This document shows positions 58,001 to 64,000 of a stretch of DNA of 64,000 nt, piece after piece. A program made the translations under genes and the position numbers. The stretch is from Agaribacterium haliotis (lineage in GTDB: Bacteria > Pseudomonadota > Gammaproteobacteria > Pseudomonadales > Cellvibrionaceae). The notes beneath the pieces are model-generated. The model did not search any database and had not been told where the DNA came from. It worked only from the letters and a program-made list of their open reading frames with translations. The stretch is from assembly GCF_002312815.1 (NCBI RefSeq), contig NZ_NKQJ01000006.1, forward strand, positions 124,001 to 188,000. The letters run 5' to 3'. The stretch's first letter is position 1; each line of letters opens with the position of its first letter.

Positions 58001-58999
58001 TTAGCTATCAGCAAAAGGCTGAGGCGGGGTGGTATCGTTATTAGACGGCGGCAAAATCGGCAGCACAATTTTGGGCTGTTCACCGGTCAGTGTTTTCAAA
58101 AACGCAACAATGTTTGCAGTCTCTTCGCTTGTAAACTCTTTATTAAGCTGTAATTTACCCATCAGATTTACCGCCTCTTCCAGGGTAGCAACTTCACCAT
58201 CGTGAAAATATGGATAGGTCAGCTCGATATTTCGCAGCAGCGGCACCTTAAACATATTTTTATCCTGCTCTTTACCGGTAACATCCATACGGCCTTTGGC
58301 AGTGCTTTTGGTTTTATACTCAGCAAAAACACCGAGCTTCTGATACGAAGTGCCGCCGAGCCCCATGCCACTGTGACAAGCAACACAGCCCGAGTTTTTA
58401 AATAGCTCATAGCCTTTGAGCTCATGTGCTGCCAGCTGCGACTTGTCACCCTTTAACCACAAATCAAAACGGGAATTAGGCGTGATTAAGGTTTTTTCAA
58501 ATTCAGCAATGGCTGTTGTTGCCCTATCGATGGTGACCCCGTCGCTGCCAAAGGCTTGTTTAAACATTGCCCGATACTGAGGCATCGAGTTAATGATGCT
58601 GATCGCAAGCTCATGATTGCTGGCCATTTCTTTCGGGTTCTCAATAGGGCCACCGGCCTGCTCTTTTAAATCAGCTGCGCGGCCGTCCCAAAATTGAGAA
58701 TTATTCAAACTGGAATTCAGTACAGTAGGAGAATTAATCGGCCCCTGCTGCCAGTTGTGACCAACCGATGTTTTGATGTTATCGGTGCCCCCCATGCTCA
58801 AATTGTGACAAGTATTACAAGAAATAACGCCCGACTTGGAAAGGCGCGGGTCAAAGTACAAAAACTTGCCAAGCTCGGCTTTTTGCTCGTCAATATTCTT
58901 GGGTTTTTCAAGAGGCGCGTACGGCTCGTAGGCGTGGGCTCGCATCACTGCGGCCATACTGATAAGTAAAACAGTCCACGTCAGTTTTACTGAGTTCAT
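58001..58999 (-). CDS. Di-haem cytochrome c peroxidase
   Basis: A periplasmic peroxidase that reduces hydrogen peroxide with electrons from cytochrome c. The 332-residue protein has a signal peptide (LTWTVLLISMAAVMRAHA) and two haem sites, Cys61-Cys64-His65 (CNTCH) and Cys206-Cys209-His210 (CVACH). The CCP family segments LGKFLYFDPRLS, SPTVLNSSLNNSQFWDGRA and FKVPLLRNIELTYPYFHDG are present. It ends in a Pro-rich tail. A near-300-bp AT-rich gap lies upstream. No clear anaerobic-regulator box was found in it. Confidence 0.95.
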   Translation of the reverse strand: MNSVKLTWTVLLISMAAVMRAHAYEPYAPLEKPKNIDEQKAELGKFLYFDPRLSKSGVISCNTCHNLSMGGTDNIKTSVGHNWQQGPINSPTVLNSSLNNSQFWDGRAADLKEQAGGPIENPKEMASNHELAISIINSMPQYRAMFKQAFGSDGVTIDRATTAIAEFEKTLITPNSRFDLWLKGDKSQLAAHELKGYELFKNSGCVACHSGMGLGGTSYQKLGVFAEYKTKSTAKGRMDVTGKEQDKNMFKVPLLRNIELTYPYFHDGEVATLEEAVNLMGKLQLNKEFTSEETANIVAFLKTLTGEQPKIVLPILPPSNNDTTPPQPFADS

Positions 59000-59290
59000 C
59001 TGGTTTTTCTCCGCTTAGTATTGTAATTGGCTGGGCTGACATTCCTAAATTCGGGATTATCATAACGACTCAGCGCATACATTAATGCGGAGAACTTGGC
59101 ATGTTATAAAAATGTGATAATTGCTTTTAAGCGGCGCCACAAAAAAATAAAAAACGACAGCTTTGTTATTAAACCGTGAGAATTAAAATTAAAACAGGCG
59201 CAGCAGCCGCGATAACCACACTCTCGAACAACCAAGCCTTTGAATAACCAGGCTCGCGACTGCCTTAAAACACTTTAGTGATATTGGTGC

Positions 59291-61459
59291 TTATAAACCC
59301 CAGCCCAAAACATCTTCAGCAATAGACCAGCGGCGCTTATCTTCTTGCGGGTCGTCACCCAAAATCCAGTGGTTGTAGACAGGCGCAACCTCGCCCATAT
59401 CCCGCTTAAGCTTCAGCCAGGTATTCATATACAAAGTCCAGTCTATCTCACCTTTCGGCAAACCAAAGACGACCGGCGCCTTCATCGTGATACCTTCGGG
59501 GATAACAACGGTAAAACTCGGATACAGCACAGTCCAGGCTGCGGCTACTTCGGCGGAATAAACAAAAGCATCGACGTTTTCAAACTCACCTTTAAAAAAC
59601 GCGCGCGGACTTTTTACATGCACCAGTTCAGCATTGGGAAACAGCTCGTGCACCGGTGACTCAAAATAACGCGACTTAGACAGGCCTATCTTTAGTTGCT
59701 CCATATCGACTATGTCTGCGCGTGTTTTAAACTTGTCGCGGCGATAGTCTTCTACGATCAAGCCAATACTGTGGTAAGTATACGCATCGGTATAGTTCAC
59801 CTTGGTTGCCCGCAGCGGCGTAATGGTGTTGCCGCCGACGATAATATCGACGGTGCCATCGGCCAGCATCGCCGCCGTCTTGTCGAAGTTACCCGGCAGG
59901 CGCTGCACAACCAGCTTTACATCTAAGTCGTAGGCGAGCTGATGCATCAACTCCATATCAAAACCGACCACCTCACCAAGCTGATTGCGAAAAGCAAAAG
60001 GTAGGCGATCGGCAAAATAGGCGACTCTCAAGCTGCCGCGCTCACGAATGACATCCAGCCTGGGGCGAGCCTGCTGCTCAGGGCTCAAAGCCTGAAGCGG
60101 CTCGTCCAGCACTTCGACCATGGACGACGACAAACGCATCGCTTCAAAGCTTTTATCGCCGGTATATTGGTAGGGAATCACCTTGGTCATCACAATGCCG
60201 GCGCCGATCATCAGCGCCGCCGTCAGCCCCAGGTGCAAGCCCATTGCCTGAAATAAATTTCGCCACTTCAGGTGTTTTTTAACCGCTGCGGCAACCAGCA
60301 GCGTCACAACAAAACCGTGCAGCGCAGCCAGCGCCGTGGCAAAACGCGCGGTGACAACCGAGCCGAGCAAATAGAGCTGGAACTGATCCGCCGGCAGGCC
60401 AAAATAGTCGAGCAGAAACGGTATCGCCACGGCCATCGAGCCAAAGGCCGATAGCGCCCCCATCACCACAAACGATGCGTACTGATCCAAACCTAAAGGC
60501 GAGCCGACATACCAGGCGGAAAACAAAATAAAACCCAGGCCCATAAGGGTGCCGGCGCTTGGGAAACTATAGGCAGTTGGCACTAATACATCGACGGCAC
60601 TGTCCGTTTCCTGATTCTGCAGGCCCTTGCTCTCGATCATCTCCTTGCAGCGCTCGGCAATCATCGGCAGTACAACTAAAACGGTGCCTGTGGCCAGCGC
60701 TGTGATCATCGCCTCACCGGCGTTGCGCATTAATTCGCGGTACGAAAACGGTGTCGACCATTTCACCAACAGTGGCATCGCGATCAACGCAAGCATTAAC
60801 CAAGCTAACAAATAGACCCATAAAAAGACCTGTAACTTGCCAAGTTCATCTGGGTCCAGCGTACCTGCTGCGGAGGCTGAAATTGCAAAAATACCAAACG
60901 GCGCCAGCTTGGCGACAAAAGAGGCAACCTTCATCAACGCATCACTGACGTTGGCCATTAGATCCAGCAATACCACTTTTTCTTTTACTTGAATAAGCGC
61001 CGCACCGAGCAAAAGGCAGAACAGCACCACGGCAGGCACGATAGTATTAGCCAGCGAATAAAAAATATTGGCGGGAATATAAAGATCGAGAAAGTTAAAT
61101 TCCGACTTCGGTGCGAGCAAACTGGCACTGAAAAAACCGGCCGTCTCCCAGTCGGGGTAGGCGAGCGGCAACAAAAGCAGCGTCAGCATGGTCAATAACC
61201 ACAAAAACAAGATAACCAAGCCGCCGCGTATACCTATCTTCTGTGCGGTTGTCGCATCGAGCCGGCCGAGACCTCCGATAATACTCACCAACACATAAGG
61301 CAATACCGTCATCTGCAGAAGACGGATATAGGCGTTGCCGAATATCGACAAGCTACCTGTGATTTCACCAAAAAAGAGCCCGGTCAAAATACCCAAGACC
61401 AGGCCGGTAAGAACACGCTGAAACGCGCTTAGATTCTTAAAGAAGCGTAAGATAGCCAC
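59291..61459 (-). CDS. Dicarboxylate/amino acid:cation symporter fused to a periplasmic solute-binding domain
   Basis: GTG at 61459 has GGAG upstream and gives 722 residues. A longer frame exists, but its extra 70 residues show no family likeness. The N-terminal two thirds (about 1-430) is the SDF symporter family (GltP type), with many transmembrane helices and hairpin segments such as AYSFPSAGTLMGLGF. After a final helix, residues about 470-700 are a solute-binding family 3 domain (SLRVAYFADRLPFAF, GFDMELMHQLAYDL, DGTVDIIVGGNTITPLRA). The fusion would put the binding domain outside the membrane. The substrate is unknown, but an organic acid or acidic amino acid is likely. Confidence 0.88.
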   Translation of the reverse strand: MAILRFFKNLSAFQRVLTGLVLGILTGLFFGEITGSLSIFGNAYIRLLQMTVLPYVLVSIIGGLGRLDATTAQKIGIRGGLVILFLWLLTMLTLLLLPLAYPDWETAGFFSASLLAPKSEFNFLDLYIPANIFYSLANTIVPAVVLFCLLLGAALIQVKEKVVLLDLMANVSDALMKVASFVAKLAPFGIFAISASAAGTLDPDELGKLQVFLWVYLLAWLMLALIAMPLLVKWSTPFSYRELMRNAGEAMITALATGTVLVVLPMIAERCKEMIESKGLQNQETDSAVDVLVPTAYSFPSAGTLMGLGFILFSAWYVGSPLGLDQYASFVVMGALSAFGSMAVAIPFLLDYFGLPADQFQLYLLGSVVTARFATALAALHGFVVTLLVAAAVKKHLKWRNLFQAMGLHLGLTAALMIGAGIVMTKVIPYQYTGDKSFEAMRLSSSMVEVLDEPLQALSPEQQARPRLDVIRERGSLRVAYFADRLPFAFRNQLGEVVGFDMELMHQLAYDLDVKLVVQRLPGNFDKTAAMLADGTVDIIVGGNTITPLRATKVNYTDAYTYHSIGLIVEDYRRDKFKTRADIVDMEQLKIGLSKSRYFESPVHELFPNAELVHVKSPRAFFKGEFENVDAFVYSAEVAAAWTVLYPSFTVVIPEGITMKAPVVFGLPKGEIDWTLYMNTWLKLKRDMGEVAPVYNHWILGDDPQEDKRRWSIAEDVLGWGL

Positions 61460-61753
61460 CTTGCTACTCCATATCCCAAAGCTGTAATTACTGTAGTAGT
61501 TATTAACGACAGCGAAGATTCTACAAGAGAAAGCAAACAAACACCTACGCAAAAACTCGCCCCAGCGCGTTACTTTAGCACTTAGATCAAAATAGCTCTG
61601 AAGGCAGAAGCGAGCCCTAGGCCCAGCATCGACCAAAACAGCCAGGACGATACTGGGGCCTGTTAACACTAATTAAGCCTTTTTAAACTGCCCGACAACG
61701 TAGTCCCCCGCCGGAATAGCAAAAGCCCACATCAGCGATGTCCAGGAGAGTAT

Positions 61754-61873
61754 GTGCGCAACCGCACCCTGTTAGTGGCGGGCCCGGGCTACCTACAAAA
61801 ATTTGGCCAACCAACATCACCCGAACAATTAAGCCAGCACCGCTGCCTCTACATCGGCCCGAAGCGGTGCGTA
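61754..61873 (+). pseudogene. LysR-family regulator remnant
   Basis: About 40 codons read RNRTLLVAGPGYLQKFG, SPEQLSQHRCLYIG, a stretch of the LysR substrate-binding domain (LVAxPxYLxxxG, PxxLxxHxCL). Frame cannot be followed into a DNA-binding domain on the left, and on the right it meets the terminator at 61881. It is therefore a decayed fragment between the symporter and the alcohol dehydrogenase. Confidence 0.65.
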
Positions 61874-61880
61874 TTTCAAG

Positions 61881-61908
61881 AAAAAAGGCGCGCTGTAGAC
61901 AGCGCGCC
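61881..61908 (-). terminator. Terminator of the alcohol dehydrogenase gene
   Basis: GGCGCGCT / AGCGCGCC arms (61887-61894 and 61901-61908), a 6-base loop and an A run at 61881-61886, which is a U tract on the minus strand. It lies about ten bases beyond the dehydrogenase stop. Confidence 0.88.
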
Positions 61909-61918
61909 AAGTACAGCT

Positions 61919-63040
61919 TTAGCTGTTCACTGTAATAACTTTAATACCTTCCATACGGATATTAGTTTCCACGGCTTCGGTAATTTCTTCCAGAGGGAAC
62001 GAGTGAGTTACCAGGCGCGTGATTGGCAGGCCCATTTCTTTGATGCTTTTCATACAGGCGATCGCATTGGGGTAATCTTCCGGAGCATAAGCCCAGGAGC
62101 CAACCAGGGTAATTTCTTTATTGCAGATATCGACATGAGGGTTGACCGCAGCCTCACCGTTGTCGACAAAAAAGCCGAGCTCACACAAACCGCCACCGCG
62201 CGCAATTAACTTCCACACACTGGTTGCTGCAGCCGGAACACCGGTACACTGAAACGCAAACTTAGCGCCGCGACCATTAGTCAGTGCTTTAACAGCATCC
62301 GCCAGTTTCTCTGGCGTTTCAAATTCGGTGAAGTTCAACGTTTCGCTGGCGCCAAGCTCTTTGGCAATTGCCAGCCTGTCACTCTGGCCGTCAACAGCAA
62401 TGATGCTTTGTATGCCCATCGACTTAAGCACAGCAATAATCGACAAACCAATTGGCCCACAGCCTTGAATCAGCACTGGTGAGGCCCAGTTCAGCAAGTT
62501 TGTTGTTTTGGCTCGCTCAACTGCATGCACGGCAACCGCAACAGGTTCAATTAAGATGCGCTCTTCAAGGCTAAATTCGCTGACATTAAAAAAGGTCGAG
62601 CCGTTTTTCAGAACTAAATAATCGCCAAACCAGCCGTTAAATTTATTGTCTTCTTGTTCGCCCATCAAACCGTAACAGCCCATGTTTTCACACATATTTG
62701 TGCGGCCGGGCATCGATACGCAGGGCTCACATTCGCCGCAGGGGATAATACTGGTAATCAGCTTGCTGCCGAGCTCAACTTTATTGCCAACCGTATCTGT
62801 GGTGACGTTTTTCCCAAGTTTGACAACTTCACCCGTGCCCTCGTGGCCGAGCACGATAGGAATCATCTTAAACGGGTCATTTTTATATTCGTGTACGTCG
62901 GTACCACAAACACCACAGCCCTCCACTTTTACTAAAATCTCATCGTCGCCTATCTCAGGCAGCGAAAATTCTTGCAGTTCAAACTTTCTCAGTTCAGTTA
63001 AAACAGCAACGCGGGCAGCTTCAGGTAAATCTACGGTCAT
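61919..63040 (-). CDS. Zinc-dependent alcohol dehydrogenase (MDR family)
   Basis: A 373-residue medium-chain dehydrogenase. It has the catalytic zinc region (GCGVCGTDVH with Cys45, and GHEGTGEV with His66/Glu67). The structural zinc cysteines are 101, 104, 107 and 117 (CGECEPC, NMC), and the NAD-binding Rossmann motif is GCGPIGLSI. The pattern resembles the sorbitol/threonine/formaldehyde dehydrogenase branch. The substrate cannot be fixed. It has its own terminator. Confidence 0.92.
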   Translation of the reverse strand: MTVDLPEAARVAVLTELRKFELQEFSLPEIGDDEILVKVEGCGVCGTDVHEYKNDPFKMIPIVLGHEGTGEVVKLGKNVTTDTVGNKVELGSKLITSIIPCGECEPCVSMPGRTNMCENMGCYGLMGEQEDNKFNGWFGDYLVLKNGSTFFNVSEFSLEERILIEPVAVAVHAVERAKTTNLLNWASPVLIQGCGPIGLSIIAVLKSMGIQSIIAVDGQSDRLAIAKELGASETLNFTEFETPEKLADAVKALTNGRGAKFAFQCTGVPAAATSVWKLIARGGGLCELGFFVDNGEAAVNPHVDICNKEITLVGSWAYAPEDYPNAIACMKSIKEMGLPITRLVTHSFPLEEITEAVETNIRMEGIKVITVNS

Positions 63041-63493
63041 GGCGCTCTCCTGTAATTAAAATATTGACTTGTTACTTTGTACAGACACATATCAGCTAAG
63101 CCCGATGCAACTGCAAAAAGCGACATAAAATCAAAGATCAAATTCACTATATCAACGCCTGACGCGACAATTTAAATACAGAACCAGACCAAATATGTAC
63201 TATTTTTCCCCACAGAAATTTATTTGACCTAGGTTAAAAACCGCCCGTGCAACACCAATGCTTATCCACCTAAAAAGCTATAAGACCGGGTTCATCGACA
63301 AAAGATCTTGCGCTAAAACAAAGCGGCTCTGATCTACATCAATACCAGCTCAACACAAAACAGCTGGCGCGCCATTCATTGCCGCATTCAAAAAGGCATC
63401 ACAGAAGCATCATCTAGCCGTCATCGCACAGTCACCTGCTCACCCTAGAGTCTTGTCTCCTAGTCGCACTTGATCATTCAACGGAAGAAGCTC
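63041..63493. other. Divergent promoter gap between alcohol dehydrogenase and the last gene
   Basis: About 450 bp, AT-rich on the left, holding promoters for two divergent genes. I see no strong -35/-10 pair, operator palindrome or RNA gene. Confidence 0.4.
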
Positions 63494-64000
63494 ATGTTAA
63501 AAAATAAGTGGTCCCTGGCTCTTAGCCTTTGCAGTATTTGTGCACTCAGCCACAGCGCTTCTGGCGCTGACTATCAATGGAATTACCCGGCTCCGGTAAA
63601 GACACCTAGCGCCACTAGCAACAACGGCAAGATTGTATTATTTGATGTGTCGCACGGCGGCGTAGAGGGCAATGCCGACTGGGTGATCGACGGTGCGTTC
63701 TCAGACTTTGCCGACGCCCTGGTCAACGAAGGTTATCGGGTTGAGGAATACAGAGGCGTCGACAAAAACGGCGACGGTCTGATCCAGTTTGTCGACGACT
63801 ACAACAACCCCAGCGCAAGCAATAGTGCGCTTAACGAAGCGCAAATTAATTTCCAGGCTATCTCCCACGCCGACGTCTTGGTGCTTGCCGAAAGCAACCG
63901 GCCTTTTACCCTGGCTGAACAAACAGCACTTGAGCAATTTGTTGCCGCGGGCAAAGGCATTTATTTTATCGGCGATCACTACAACGCCGATCGCAACCTC
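63494..64000 (+). CDS. Exported protein with a GATase-like domain, cut at the window edge
   Basis: ATG 63494 with GGAAG upstream opens a signal peptide (MLKNKWSLALSLCSICALSHSASG). The frame is open for 169 codons to the window end. The mature part starts with KIVLFDVSHGG, VIDGAFSDFADALVNEGYRVEE, HADVLVLAES and KGIYFIGDHYNADRN. This alternating pattern suggests an amidotransferase-like Rossmann fold (DUF4350/GATase type) often found in front of secreted enzymes. Function unknown because the C-terminus is missing. Confidence 0.75.
   Translation, partial: MLKNKWSLALSLCSICALSHSASGADYQWNYPAPVKTPSATSNNGKIVLFDVSHGGVEGNADWVIDGAFSDFADALVNEGYRVEEYRGVDKNGDGLIQFVDDYNNPSASNSALNEAQINFQAISHADVLVLAESNRPFTLAEQTALEQFVAAGKGIYFIGDHYNADRNL

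Noticed and set aside
61460-61669. Longer symporter start at 61669
   Set aside because: The extra 70 residues are not typical of the family, and a GGAG site precedes the GTG at 61459.

Overview
The window is a stretch of gammaproteobacterial chromosome. Its housekeeping gene order (priA, an ftsN-like SPOR gene, hslVU, DUF971, ubiE-ubiJ-ubiB) resembles Pseudomonas and Cellvibrionales. The block ftsH-folP-glmM-tpiA-secG-leuU and metY-rimP-nusA-infB-rbfA-truB-rpsO-pnp is the standard gammaproteobacterial translation and transcription cluster. The very large exported proteins with GLUG-like and thrombospondin type 3 repeats and GlyGly-CTERM-like tails suggest a marine or polysaccharide-associated member of the Cellvibrionales or a neighbouring order. 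That placement is inference from content, not a database match.

Layout. 1-8985 (+): the edge of rpmE, priA, a SPOR protein, hslVU behind a textbook sigma-32 promoter, DUF971, and the ubiquinone genes ubiE, ubiJ and ubiB. 9016-12457 (-): an isolated thiGH pair, a YrbL-like gene and a MipA/OmpV outer-membrane protein. 12532-30232 (-): the pnp-to-rlmE block with two tRNAs. It is interrupted between leuU and metY by a DUF523-DUF1722 gene and an orphan solute-binding protein. yhbY is divergent at 30314. 30726-33236 (+): a two-component system overlapping a small lipoprotein gene. 33261-35468 (-): an MscS-like channel and a lone cyclic-nucleotide-binding-domain protein. 35781-50220 (-): two tandem paralogous giant genes (1817 and about 2919 residues) built from 3 and 5 copies of a module of about 460 residues. 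50624-55526 (-): the carA-carB-greA operon with a leader that carries an intrinsic terminator. 56145-64000: accessory genes, including an N-formylglutamate-amidohydrolase-like enzyme, a di-haem cytochrome c peroxidase, a dicarboxylate-type symporter fused to a periplasmic binding domain, a LysR remnant, a zinc alcohol dehydrogenase and the start of an exported protein.

The part most worth attention is the giant-gene pair. The two genes share a promoter core, N-terminus, C-terminal region and transcription terminator, but differ in the number of 1.4-kb modules, of thrombospondin-type units and of 18-bp linker repeats (13 against about 4). Nearly the same terminator also ends greA, next door. 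The locus therefore looks like a surface-protein family that grows and shrinks by recombination, placed inside an otherwise conserved housekeeping neighbourhood. Other notable items are the symporter/binding-protein fusion, two copies of a small inverted-repeat intergenic element (5730-5839 and 57857-57952), the carA leader terminator, and an initiator tRNA with a U1-U72 mismatch. No rRNA, CRISPR array, prophage or insertion sequence was recognised.
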